Positions 7,918 through 16,371 of a stretch of 64,000 nt of DNA are shown one piece after another. The translations under genes were made by a program, and so were the position numbers. The stretch lies in contig CBFHQL010000005.1 in the NCBI GenBank assembly GCA_965658025.1, forward strand, positions 1-64,000, written 5' to 3'. Positions within the stretch are counted from its first letter, which is position 1. The number at the start of each line of letters is the position of its first letter. Below the pieces are notes generated by a model that was not told the origin of the DNA, did no database searches, and was given only the letters and a program-made list of their open reading frames with translations. This DNA is from UBA3537 sp965658025. GTDB taxonomy: Bacteria > Bacteroidota > Bacteroidia > Flavobacteriales > Flavobacteriaceae.

Positions 7918-8963
7918 AAAAAATACTCATCACTGGTGGTGCAGGATTTATTGGTGCCCACGTCGTTCGATTGTTTGTCAATCAATACCCCAATTATCAT
8001 ATTTTTAATATGGATGCATTGACGTATGCAGGGAATTTGGAAAACTTAACCGATCTCGAATCTAAACCCAACTATACTTTTATCAAAGGAGACATCACTG
8101 ACGAAAAGTTCATAAATCAGTCTTTTGAACACCATAAGTTTACCGATGTTATTCATTTGGCGGCCGAATCTCATGTCGATCGCTCTATTCATGACCCTTT
8201 GGCATTTGCTAAAACCAATATTTTGGGAACTATGATTTTGCTCAATGCATTTAAATCTTTGTGGGGGTCATCTTGGGCATCACATCGTTTTTATCATGTA
8301 AGTACAGATGAAGTTTATGGTACTTTGGGTGAAGAAGGATTTTTTCTTGAAACTACTCCCTACGATCCAAATTCTCCATATTCTGCTTCCAAAGCAAGTT
8401 CGGATCACTTTGTCCGTGCCTATGGCGAAACTTATGGGTTACCGTATGTAATTTCTAATTGTTCCAATAATTATGGGCCCAATCAATTTCCTGAAAAACT
8501 GATTCCTCTTTTTATTAATAATATTTTAGAACACAAGCCATTGCCTGTTTATGGTGACGGTAATTACACTCGTGATTGGTTGTATGTTATCGATCATGCA
8601 CGTGCAATTGATATGGTTTTTCATCAAGGGGAGAATCATGAAACCTACAATATTGGTGGATTCAATGAATGGAAAAATATTGATTTGGTTAAAGAATTAT
8701 GCCAACAAGTAGATCAAAAATTGGAGCGTACTCAAGGCACTAGTGAGGCCCTTATTACATTTGTAAAAGATCGTCCTGGGCATGATTTACGCTATGCTAT
8801 AGATGCTTCTAAAATTCAAAATAATTTGGGCTGGACACCCTCTGTCACATTTGAAGAGGGATTGTCCAAAACAATAGATTGGTACCTCACTAACGAGAGT
8901 TGGTTGGATCATGTACGCACTGGGCAATATCAAGAATATTATAATAAAATAAACATTCAATGA
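7914..8963 (+). CDS. rfbB: dTDP-glucose 4,6-dehydratase
   Basis: This 349-residue enzyme makes dTDP-4-keto-6-deoxyglucose, the second step of dTDP-L-rhamnose and related deoxysugar synthesis. It shows GGAGFIGAHVV for NAD binding, the dehydratase signature TDEVYG with the catalytic Asp-Glu, YSASK for the active-site Tyr and Lys, and the AAESHVDRSI segment typical of RmlB. The start overlaps the preceding stop (ATGA) and its own stop overlaps rmlA in the same way. RmlC and RmlD, which would finish dTDP-rhamnose, are not next to it. Confidence 0.95.
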   Translation: MKKILITGGAGFIGAHVVRLFVNQYPNYHIFNMDALTYAGNLENLTDLESKPNYTFIKGDITDEKFINQSFEHHKFTDVIHLAAESHVDRSIHDPLAFAKTNILGTMILLNAFKSLWGSSWASHRFYHVSTDEVYGTLGEEGFFLETTPYDPNSPYSASKASSDHFVRAYGETYGLPYVISNCSNNYGPNQFPEKLIPLFINNILEHKPLPVYGDGNYTRDWLYVIDHARAIDMVFHQGENHETYNIGGFNEWKNIDLVKELCQQVDQKLERTQGTSEALITFVKDRPGHDLRYAIDASKIQNNLGWTPSVTFEEGLSKTIDWYLTNESWLDHVRTGQYQEYYNKINIQ

Positions 8964-9829
8964 AAGGAATTATTTTAGCAGGAGGTTCTGGTACAAGACT
9001 TCATCCACTTACGTTAAGTGTGAGTAAACAACTTTTACCTATATACGACAAGCCAATGGTATATTATCCATTATCGGTATTGATGCGTGCTGGAATCAAA
9101 GATATTTTGGTAATTTCTACCCCTCATGATTTACCTAAATTTAAGCATCTTTTGGGTGATGGATCCAACTTTGGCATCCAGCTTTCTTATGCAGAACAAC
9201 CCTCACCAGATGGACTAGCCCAAGCCTTTATCATTGGAGAAACGTTTATTGGTTCAGATGATGTGTGTTTGGTTTTAGGAGATAATATTTTTTATGGTGC
9301 TGGGCTAGAAGATCTTTTAGGTTCTGCAGTAGAAACCGTCAAAAATGAACAAAAAGCGGTAGTTTTTGGTAGTTATGTCAAAGATCCTCAACGTTATGGT
9401 GTTGCGGTATTTGATGAAAAAAATAATGTCATTGACATTGAAGAAAAGCCCAAAGAACCAAAATCTAATTATGCCGTAGTTGGTTTGTATTTTTACCCCA
9501 ATTCTGTAGTTGACATCGCCAAAAAAATCAAACCTTCTAAACGTGGAGAGTTGGAAATAACTTCCGTGAATGAAGCTTATTTACAGAAACAAAGTTTAAA
9601 ATTAGAAGTGCTCAAACGTGGTTTTGCATGGTTAGATACAGGGACCCATGAAGCCCTTGCTGAAGCAACAGAATTCATTAAAGCTATAGAAAAAAGAACT
9701 GGTCAAAAAGTTTCCTGCCTTGAGGAAATTGCCCTAAATAATAGATGGATTTCATCTGAAAAATTAGGTCAACGTATCGCCAACCTTAAAGGGAATTATT
9801 ACGATTATCTTAAAGGAATTTTGGACTAA
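8960..9829 (+). CDS. rfbA: Glucose-1-phosphate thymidylyltransferase
   Basis: The enzyme joins glucose-1-phosphate and dTTP to dTDP-glucose, the substrate of RmlB. It has 289 residues, the usual length. The nucleotidyltransferase signature GGSGTRLHPLT lies at residues 8-18, followed by SKQLLPIYDKPMVYYPL, and VLGDNIFYG provides the metal-binding Asp. Last gene of the four-gene sugar operon. It converges on rpe with three bases between the stop codons and no visible terminator. Confidence 0.96.
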   Translation: MKGIILAGGSGTRLHPLTLSVSKQLLPIYDKPMVYYPLSVLMRAGIKDILVISTPHDLPKFKHLLGDGSNFGIQLSYAEQPSPDGLAQAFIIGETFIGSDDVCLVLGDNIFYGAGLEDLLGSAVETVKNEQKAVVFGSYVKDPQRYGVAVFDEKNNVIDIEEKPKEPKSNYAVVGLYFYPNSVVDIAKKIKPSKRGELEITSVNEAYLQKQSLKLEVLKRGFAWLDTGTHEALAEATEFIKAIEKRTGQKVSCLEEIALNNRWISSEKLGQRIANLKGNYYDYLKGILD

Positions 9830-9832
9830 TTA

Positions 9833-10492
9833 TTAAGCCGTAAGGTGTTTTAGTTCTTTGATTGTTTCTGTAGGGTTTTCGCTTCGGAATACAAAGCTTC
9901 CTGCAACCAAAACATCGGCACCTGCTTCTTTTAATTTTTGAGCATTTGCTGAGGTTACTCCACCATCTATTTCAATTTTTGTTGATGCGCCTTTTTTGTC
10001 AATCATAGCTTTCAGCTGCTGTACTTTGTTGTACGTATTTTCAATAAAACTTTGCCCACCGAATCCAGGATTTACACTCATGATACACACCAAATCAATA
10101 TCTTGAATGGTATCTTCCAAAACATTGACGTTTGTATGAGGATTGAGCGCAACACCCGCTTTCATTCCTTCCGATTTTATGGCTTGAAGTGTGCGGTGCA
10201 AATGCGTACAAGCTTCATAATGTACCGTGAGAATATCACTACCAAGCTCTGCAAAGGTTTTAATATAACGATCAGGATCTACAATCATTAAATGAACGTC
10301 AACTGTTTTTTTTGCATGTTTTGTAATGGCTTTTAATACAGGCATTCCAAAAGAAATGTTGGGCACAAAAACACCATCCATGATGTCTATATGAAACCAA
10401 TCGGCTTCACTGTTGTTGACCATTTCGATATCGCGTTGAAGGTTGGCAAAATCGGCAGCAAGAATAGAGGGCGCAATTAAAGATGAACTCAT
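9833..10492 (-). CDS. rpe: Ribulose-phosphate 3-epimerase
   Basis: The enzyme interconverts ribulose-5-phosphate and xylulose-5-phosphate in the pentose phosphate pathway. The 219-residue TIM barrel shows the family signatures HIDIMDGVFVPN, DVHLMI, VNPGFGGQ and EIDGGV, which carry the metal ligands, catalytic Asp residues and phosphate-binding glycines. It lies just downstream of the rpoD terminator and has a -7-like TATTTTTG (10511-10518, minus strand), so it is probably transcribed on its own. Confidence 0.96.
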   Translation of the reverse strand: MSSSLIAPSILAADFANLQRDIEMVNNSEADWFHIDIMDGVFVPNISFGMPVLKAITKHAKKTVDVHLMIVDPDRYIKTFAELGSDILTVHYEACTHLHRTLQAIKSEGMKAGVALNPHTNVNVLEDTIQDIDLVCIMSVNPGFGGQSFIENTYNKVQQLKAMIDKKGASTKIEIDGGVTSANAQKLKEAGADVLVAGSFVFRSENPTETIKELKHLTA

Positions 10493-10530
10493 AATTTTAA
10501 TTTAGTATAACAAAAATAGAACAAAAAATA

Positions 10531-10554
10531 AACCCCTGCCAATGGGCAGGGGTT
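10531..10554 (-). terminator. Terminator of rpoD
   Basis: A perfect 10-bp GC-rich stem (10531-10540 with 10545-10554, loop AATG) lies seven bases past the rpoD stop, followed on the minus strand by a T-rich tail. Confidence 0.85.
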
Positions 10555-10560
10555 TTGTTA

Positions 10561-11424
10561 TTAACCAAGATAGGTTTTTAGTATTTTACTTCTTGAAGTG
10601 TGTTTTAACCGTCGAATCGCTTTTTCTTTAATTTGGCGAACACGTTCTCTAGTTAGGTCAAAAGTTTCTCCAATTTCTTCCAGAGTCATAGGGTGCTGGT
10701 TACCAAGACCAAAATACAGCCGAATGACGTCGGCTTCTCGTGGGGTAAGGGTTTCTAATGCACGTTCAATTTCTGTTCTTAAAGATTCGTGCAATAATTC
10801 TTTATCTGGGTTTGGTGATTCTCCAGAGCGTAATACATCATACAAGTTGGAGTCTTCACCTTCAACAAGTGGAGCATCCATTGAGACATGACGACCAGAA
10901 TTTTTCATCGATTCTTTCACATCATTTATGGTCATGTCCAATTCTTTCGCAATTTCTTCAGCACTTGGTGGGCGCTCGTGTGATTGCTCTAAAAATGCGT
11001 AGGTTTTATTGATTTTATTGATTGAACCAATCTTATTCAATGGCAAACGTACAATTCTTGATTGCTCCGCAAGTGCTTGCAGAATAGACTGACGAATCCA
11101 CCATACAGCATATGAGATAAACTTAAATCCACGTGTTTCGTCGAAACGTTGTGCGGCTTTAATAAGACCAAGATTTCCTTCATTGATTAAATCTGGAAGT
11201 GTAAGTCCTTGATTTTGATATTGTTTAGCAACAGAAACTACAAAACGAAGGTTGGCTTTTGTCAATTTTTCTAGTGCAATTTGGTCACCAGCTTTGATAC
11301 GTTGTGCCAACTCTACTTCCTCATCGGCAGTGATTAAGTCAACTTTTCCAATCTCTTGAAGGTATTTGTCCAACGAAGCGGTTTCCCTGTTGGTAACTTG
11401 TTTTGTAATCTTGAGTTGTCTCAT
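10561..11424 (-). CDS. rpoD: Primary RNA polymerase sigma factor, short Bacteroidota form
   Basis: This is the housekeeping sigma factor, 287 residues against about 610 in E. coli. Region 1.1 is absent: the protein starts almost at region 1.2 (about residues 17-50). Region 2 (about 57-125) holds DLINEGNLGLIKAAQRFD and YAVWWIRQSI for core binding and -10 melting. Region 4 ends with the helix-turn-helix LTRERVRQIKEKAIRRLKH. The short form is typical of Bacteroidota and fits the TAnnTTTG boxes seen in this window. A strong terminator follows the gene, and the pnp terminator lies upstream, so it stands alone. Confidence 0.95.
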   Translation of the reverse strand: MRQLKITKQVTNRETASLDKYLQEIGKVDLITADEEVELAQRIKAGDQIALEKLTKANLRFVVSVAKQYQNQGLTLPDLINEGNLGLIKAAQRFDETRGFKFISYAVWWIRQSILQALAEQSRIVRLPLNKIGSINKINKTYAFLEQSHERPPSAEEIAKELDMTINDVKESMKNSGRHVSMDAPLVEGEDSNLYDVLRSGESPNPDKELLHESLRTEIERALETLTPREADVIRLYFGLGNQHPMTLEEIGETFDLTRERVRQIKEKAIRRLKHTSRSKILKTYLG

Positions 11425-11493
11425 GTTTGCTTATTTTTTAAAAATTATTTTGGTCTCATTATGTTATACGTTGAAAATGAAATAAATGTTACA

Positions 11494-11527
11494 AAAAAAG
11501 CCGTTTTATTTTCAAAACGGCTTTTTT
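11494..11527. terminator. Terminator of pnp, symmetrical in both directions
   Basis: A 14-bp perfect stem (11494-11507 with 11514-11527) with a six-base loop lies 26 bases past the pnp stop. A-tract and T-tract on the two arms let it work on either strand. Confidence 0.8.
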
Positions 11528-11552
11528 ATATGTTAAAGATTAGTTTTTTTGA

Positions 11553-13766
11553 CTAATCTCTTTTTGGTCTTCTGTCATTACGACGGTTGTCGCGACCTCT
11601 ATTGTTCGGTTTTCTATCTCTTGGCGGACGTTCTACAAAACCTTCTGGTTTTGGAAGAAGTGCTTTACGTGAAACTTTTTCTTTACGAGTTCTGGAGTCA
11701 ATACCAAAATATTTCACATCAAAAACATCACCCATATTGACAACATCAGAGACATTTTCTGTACGTTCCCATGCCAATTCACTTACGTGGAGTAACACTT
11801 CGTTTCCTGGTGCTTCAAGGTATTCTACCACAGCGCCAAAATCGAGCATTTTTATGACTTTTACTTCATAAACACTACCAACTTCTGGCTTAAACATCAG
11901 TGCATCTATTTTGGCTAAAACAGCATCAATCCCATCTTGATCTGTACCTAAAATCTCAACAATTCCTTCTTCAGTTACAGGATCTTCATTGATTACAATG
12001 GTTGTTCCTGTTTCTTTTTGAAGTTCTTGAATCACTTTACCACCTGGGCCAATAAGCGCTCCAATAAATTCATTTGGAATAATGCGGGTTACCATTTTAG
12101 GTGCATGGGCCTTAACATCTGCTGCAGGAGCTTCAATTGTATCAGTAAGTTTTCCTAAAATATGAAGGCGTCCATCACGAGCTTGTTTTAGTGCATTGAC
12201 TAAAATCTCGTAGGATAATCCTTTTACTTTGATATCCATTTGACATGCTGTAATCCCATCTGCAGTTCCTGTGACTTTAAAGTCCATATCACCGAGGTGA
12301 TCTTCATCACCTAAAATATCAGACAGTACCGCATATTTTCCAGAATCGGCATCGGAAATAAGTCCCATTGCAATTCCAGAAACTGGTTTTTTCAATTGTA
12401 CACCAGCATCCATTAGCGCCATTGTTCCAGAGCAAACAGTAGCCATAGAAGACGATCCGTTGCTTTCCAAAACTTCACTTACTACTCGAACAGTGTATGG
12501 ACAATCTTCAGGAACCATACCTTTTAGAGCACGTTGTGCCAAGTTTCCATGTCCAACTTCACGACGAGACGTTCCTCGAATGGGACGAGCTTCACCAGTT
12601 GAAAAAGGAGGGAAGTTATAATGCAAATAAAAGCGTTCTTCACCTTCATGTGATGGCATATCGATTTGATTGGCATCTCTAGAAGTTCCAAGGGTTACTG
12701 TAGCCAGTGCTTGAGTTTCTCCTCTTGTAAAAATTGACGAACCGTGTGTAGATGGTAAATAGTCTACTTCACACCAAATTGGTCTGATTTCATCTGTTTT
12801 TCGACCATCAAGACGAAGCCCTTCGTTGAGTGTCAAATCGCGTACAGCAGCTTTTTCTGCTTTGTAGTAATATTTTGAAATTAATCCATCATATTCTTCT
12901 TGTTCTTCTTCAGAAAAAGAAGCTGTAATTTCTTCTTTTATTTCAGAGAAAGCAGCACTTCTTTCGTGTTTTGAAGAACCTGCTTTGGCTACAGCATAAA
13001 CCTTATCATAGGCCATGTCGTGTATTTTTTGTGCTAAGTCTTCATCGGTACGTTCTGGTTCGTATTCACGAACTTCTTTTTTACCAAATGCTCGGGCCAA
13101 TCGTTCCTGAGCAGCACATTGAACTTTGATGGCTTCATGTGCAAACTTGATGGCTTCCGTCATTTCTTCTTCAGAAATTTCATCCATTTCACCTTCAACC
13201 ATCATTACAGAGTCTGCAGAGGCACCAATCATCATATCGATATCAGATTCTGCGAGTTGTGCTCTAGTAGGGTTTATGATGAATTCTCCGTTGATACGCC
13301 CAACTCTAGCCTCAGAAATGGCACATTCAAATGGGAAATCAGAAAGTTGGATGGCTGCAGATGCAGCTAAACCAGCCATAGCATCTGGCATGACATCTTC
13401 GTCGTGAGACATCAATTGAATCATCACTTGAGTTTCTGAGTGGTAATCTTTTGGAAACAATGGACGTAATACGCGGTCTACAAGGCGCATGGTGAGAACT
13501 TCACCATCGCTTGGTCGTGCTTCTCTTTTGAAGAAACCACCAGGATAGCGTCCTGCTGCTGCAAATTTTTCACGGTAATCTACGGTGAGTGGTAGAAAAT
13601 CTACATCTGCTTGTTTGTAATTTGAAACTACAGTACAGAGCAACATACATTTGCCTGATTGTACCACTACAGAGCCATGGGCTTGCTTGGCGAGTTTCCC
13701 TGTTTCGATGGAGATTTCTCTTCCATCGCCGAGGTCGATGACCTCTTTAAATACTTTTGGAATCAT
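11553..13766 (-). CDS. pnp: Polyribonucleotide nucleotidyltransferase (PNPase)
   Basis: This 3'-5' phosphorolytic RNase has 737 residues. Two RNase PH domains are separated by a helical linker: the first about 10-140, the second about 310-540 with GTSRREVGHGNLAQRAL. A KH domain follows (IPNEFIGALIGPGGKVIQ, about 566-625) and an S1 domain (about 635-705). The tail is very basic (RPPRDRKPNNRGRDNRRNDRR) and may add RNA affinity. It lies downstream of rpsO in the same direction, as in many bacteria, but the rpsO terminator separates them. Confidence 0.97.
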   Translation of the reverse strand: MIPKVFKEVIDLGDGREISIETGKLAKQAHGSVVVQSGKCMLLCTVVSNYKQADVDFLPLTVDYREKFAAAGRYPGGFFKREARPSDGEVLTMRLVDRVLRPLFPKDYHSETQVMIQLMSHDEDVMPDAMAGLAASAAIQLSDFPFECAISEARVGRINGEFIINPTRAQLAESDIDMMIGASADSVMMVEGEMDEISEEEMTEAIKFAHEAIKVQCAAQERLARAFGKKEVREYEPERTDEDLAQKIHDMAYDKVYAVAKAGSSKHERSAAFSEIKEEITASFSEEEQEEYDGLISKYYYKAEKAAVRDLTLNEGLRLDGRKTDEIRPIWCEVDYLPSTHGSSIFTRGETQALATVTLGTSRDANQIDMPSHEGEERFYLHYNFPPFSTGEARPIRGTSRREVGHGNLAQRALKGMVPEDCPYTVRVVSEVLESNGSSSMATVCSGTMALMDAGVQLKKPVSGIAMGLISDADSGKYAVLSDILGDEDHLGDMDFKVTGTADGITACQMDIKVKGLSYEILVNALKQARDGRLHILGKLTDTIEAPAADVKAHAPKMVTRIIPNEFIGALIGPGGKVIQELQKETGTTIVINEDPVTEEGIVEILGTDQDGIDAVLAKIDALMFKPEVGSVYEVKVIKMLDFGAVVEYLEAPGNEVLLHVSELAWERTENVSDVVNMGDVFDVKYFGIDSRTRKEKVSRKALLPKPEGFVERPPRDRKPNNRGRDNRRNDRRPKRD

Positions 13767-13884
13767 ATTTTTTAATTCTAATTAAACATTGGTGTTGTGT
13801 TGTTGTTGCGTGGTGTGACCAATGAAAAACTTTAATTAGCTTCTTCTATATGTAGACACCTAATTTTAAGTGTCGGATAATCAA

Positions 13885-13908
13885 AAAAGAGGCCATATGG
13901 CCTCTTTT
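13885..13908 (-). terminator. Terminator of rpsO
   Basis: AAAAGAGGCC (13885-13894) and GGCCTCTTTT (13899-13908) form a perfect 10-bp stem with an ATAT loop, eight bases after the rpsO stop, ahead of pnp. Confidence 0.82.
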
Positions 13909-13915
13909 GTAAGTA

Positions 13916-14185
13916 TTATTTTCTTAATCCTAATTCTTTAACAATAGCACGGTATCTCAAGATATCTTTTTTCATTAAATAATCTAATAGAGAACGGCGT
14001 TTTCCTACAAGCTTTACAAGCGAACGCTCGGTGTTAAAATCTTTTCGATTTTGCTTAAGGTGTTCTGTTAGGTGATTGATTCGGTGTGTGAAAAGAGCAA
14101 TTTGACCTTCGGCAGAACCGGTGTCTTTGGCGTCTTTTCCGTGTTTTTTAAAGATTTTCTCTTTAGTTTCTTTTGTTAGGTACAT
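13916..14185 (-). CDS. rpsO: 30S ribosomal protein S15
   Basis: S15 binds the central domain of 16S rRNA early in 30S assembly. It has 89 residues, the standard length, and shows the family core TGSAEGQIALFT, INHLTEHL and GKRRSLLDYL. A TATATTTG -7 box (14243-14250, minus strand) and a 5'-leader hairpin (14218-14236) lie upstream. The hairpin could serve autoregulation, as S15 binds its own leader in other bacteria; that is inference. Confidence 0.97.
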   Translation of the reverse strand: MYLTKETKEKIFKKHGKDAKDTGSAEGQIALFTHRINHLTEHLKQNRKDFNTERSLVKLVGKRRSLLDYLMKKDILRYRAIVKELGLRK

Positions 14186-14217
14186 TCCAATATTTATTTA
14201 AATCATTTTTATGCGTG

Positions 14218-14236
14218 GATTCTGGCGCTCAGAATC
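14218..14236 (-). promoter_or_regulatory. Hairpin in the rpsO 5' leader, possible S15 autoregulatory site
   Basis: GATTCTG and CAGAATC form a perfect 7-bp stem around a five-base GC-rich loop, 33-51 bases upstream of the rpsO start and right at the expected 5' end of the transcript set by the -7 box at 14243-14250. Confidence 0.4.
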
Positions 14237-14242
14237 GAGGGG

Positions 14243-14250
14243 CAAATATA
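14243..14250 (-). promoter_or_regulatory. -7 promoter box of rpsO
   Basis: Reads TATATTTG on the minus strand, an exact TAnnTTTG match. No clear TTTG -33 box is visible upstream. Confidence 0.5.
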
Positions 14251-14286
14251 AGAAATTCGAGTGATATAATAATTATTTTGTAAGAA

Positions 14287-15144
14287 TTATGCTCTTAAGG
14301 GTTGATTCAAGATCAAATCGATGTATTGATTCACCTTATCTTTAAGATGTTCTCGGTGGGTAATAAAATCTAAAAAGCCATGCTCTTGAACAAATTCGGC
14401 GGTTTGAAAGCCTTCAGGAAGTTCTTTTCCAGTCGTATCGCGAACCACACGAGGTCCAGCAAAGCCAATCAATGCGCCTGGTTCACTAATGTTGATGTCG
14501 CCAAGCATAGCAAATGAAGCGGTTGTCCCACCAGTTGTGGGGTCTGTACAGAGAGATATGTAAGGAATTCCTGCTTCGGACAATTGTGCTAGCTTTGCAG
14601 AAGTTTTTGCTAATTGCATCAGTGATAATCCTGCTTCCATCATTCGTGCTCCTCCAGATTTGGATATGATCATGATGGGGATTTTTTTCTTTAGCGCATA
14701 ATCTGCAGCACGAGCAATTTTTTCACCAACAACACTTCCAACAGATCCACCAATAAAACTAAAATCCATACAAGCAACAACGAGGTCTTTTCCTTTGGAT
14801 TTACCTACTACTGTGCGTACAGCATCTTTAAGATTCGTTTTTTTGTAGGCGGCTTCTAAACGATCGGTGTATTTTTTCTTATCTGAAAATTTTAAAGGAT
14901 CTTTTGAAGTGATTTTTGGGTTGAGTTCTTTGTATTTGTTGTCATCAAACAAAATATTGAAGTATTCTGCACTTCCAATACGGACATGGTATCCATCTTC
15001 AGGACTAACAAAGAAGTTCTTTTCTAATTCTTCGGTCTCGATGATTTTTCCTGTGGGCGACTTGTACCACAATCCTTTTGGTGTGTCACGTTTTGCCTCC
15101 GTAGGAGTTTGAATACCTTTGTCTGTTCTTTTAAACCACGCCAT
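14287..15144 (-). CDS. accD: Acetyl-CoA carboxylase carboxyltransferase subunit beta, zinc ribbon lost
   Basis: The subunit acts with AccA to move carboxyl from biotin to acetyl-CoA, giving malonyl-CoA for fatty acid synthesis. It has 285 residues and a normal crotonase-fold core (CMDFSFIGGSVGSVVGEKI, SGGARMMEAG, PTTGGTTASFA, GFAGPRV). The N-terminal C4 zinc ribbon of E. coli AccD is not conserved: where that enzyme has K-C-x-x-C-G and V-C-x-x-C, this one has KSPTG (28-32) and VSPED (46-50). I recall the same in other Flavobacteriaceae, so it is probably a lineage trait, not damage. A TAAATTTG -7 box lies at 15173-15180. Confidence 0.95.
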   Translation of the reverse strand: MAWFKRTDKGIQTPTEAKRDTPKGLWYKSPTGKIIETEELEKNFFVSPEDGYHVRIGSAEYFNILFDDNKYKELNPKITSKDPLKFSDKKKYTDRLEAAYKKTNLKDAVRTVVGKSKGKDLVVACMDFSFIGGSVGSVVGEKIARAADYALKKKIPIMIISKSGGARMMEAGLSLMQLAKTSAKLAQLSEAGIPYISLCTDPTTGGTTASFAMLGDINISEPGALIGFAGPRVVRDTTGKELPEGFQTAEFVQEHGFLDFITHREHLKDKVNQYIDLILNQPLRA

Positions 15145-15172
15145 TTTGTCCTAATTGATTTAGAATGAAAAA

Positions 15173-15180
15173 CAAATTTA
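15173..15180 (-). promoter_or_regulatory. -7 promoter box before accD
   Basis: TAAATTTG on the minus strand, in the 47-base gap between fba and accD, 29 bases upstream of the accD start. It suggests accD has a promoter separate from fba. Confidence 0.4.
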
Positions 15181-15191
15181 AGGATATTTTT

Positions 15192-16259
15192 TTACAATGT
15201 ATTTACATTATTCAAATCCTCAAATGCTTTTTTGAGACGTTCACTAAAAGTTTGCTCCCCTTGTCTCAACCAACGTCTTGGGTCGTAGTATTTTTTGTTT
15301 GGAACATCTTCACCGTCTGGATTTCCAATTTGTGAAGCCAAATAATCTTGATTTTTCTTAAAATCGTCACGAACACCTGTCATGAATGCATATTGCAAAT
15401 CGGTATCGATGTTCATTTTGATGACTCCATATCCAATTGCTTCGCGAATTTCTTCTACAGTTGATCCAGATCCTCCATGAAATACAAAATCGATATGATT
15501 TTCTGATACACCATATTTTTCGGTAATGTATTCTTGAGAATTTTTTAGAATTTTTGGAGTGAGTTTTACATTTCCTGGCTTGTATACACCGTGAACATTA
15601 CCAAAAGCTGCTGCGATGGTAAATTGATCGCTCACTTTACTAAGCTCTTCATATGCATAAGCCACTTCTTCGGGTTGTGTGTATAATTTAGAAACGTCTA
15701 CATCGCTATTGTCTACACCATCTTCTTCACCACCTGTAATCCCCAATTCAATTTCGAGCGTCATGCCCATTTTGGACATTCTCTTTAAATATTCTTTACA
15801 GATTTCAATGTTTTCTTCGAGTGGTTCTTCAGAAAGGTCTATCATGTGAGAGCTGTATAGAGATTTTCCGGTTTGCTCAAAATGTTTTTCCGAGGCATCC
15901 AATAAACCATCAATCCAGGGTAATAATTTTTTGGCGCAGTGATCGGTATGAAGAATGACAGGAACTCCATAGGCCTCTGCCATTTCATGAACATGTTTTG
16001 CCCCTGCAATAGATCCTGCTATTGCTGCTTTTTGGTCTTCGTTTGAAAGTCCTTTTCCAGCATTAAATTGTCCACCACCATTAGAAAACTGAATAATTAC
16101 CGGTGCGTTAAGCGCTTTTGCGGTTTCAAGAACGCTATTGATGGTATTTGATCCAATTACATTTACTGCAGGTAGTGCAAATCCTTTTTCTTTTGCGTGT
16201 TTAAAAATCTTTTGAACTTCACGTCCAGTGGCTACGCCAGGTTTTATTGAGTGACTCAT
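15192..16259 (-). CDS. fbaA: Fructose-bisphosphate aldolase, class II
   Basis: This zinc-dependent aldolase splits fructose-1,6-bisphosphate in glycolysis and joins the trioses in gluconeogenesis. It has 355 residues, the length of class IIA (E. coli FbaA type). HTDHCAKKLLPW carries a zinc His and the catalytic Asp, VFHGGSGSTVEEI the phosphate-binding loop, and NIDTDLQYAF the C-terminal active-site segment. A TATTTTTG -7 box lies at 16283-16290 on the minus strand. gpmI and gap elsewhere in the window act in the same pathway. Confidence 0.96.
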   Translation of the reverse strand: MSHSIKPGVATGREVQKIFKHAKEKGFALPAVNVIGSNTINSVLETAKALNAPVIIQFSNGGGQFNAGKGLSNEDQKAAIAGSIAGAKHVHEMAEAYGVPVILHTDHCAKKLLPWIDGLLDASEKHFEQTGKSLYSSHMIDLSEEPLEENIEICKEYLKRMSKMGMTLEIELGITGGEEDGVDNSDVDVSKLYTQPEEVAYAYEELSKVSDQFTIAAAFGNVHGVYKPGNVKLTPKILKNSQEYITEKYGVSENHIDFVFHGGSGSTVEEIREAIGYGVIKMNIDTDLQYAFMTGVRDDFKKNQDYLASQIGNPDGEDVPNKKYYDPRRWLRQGEQTFSERLKKAFEDLNNVNTL

Positions 16260-16371
16260 TTTTGATGGTTTTTAAATTTTGCCAAAAATACTAAAATAAA
16301 TTGCCATATGTTAAAATTTTAACACGACTTATCATCAAATTTGTACGAAAACGTTTGAGATAAATTTATCC

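Noticed and set aside
13119..13407. Open frames opposite pnp
   Set aside because: They are antisense shadows of a strongly conserved gene with no family resemblance.
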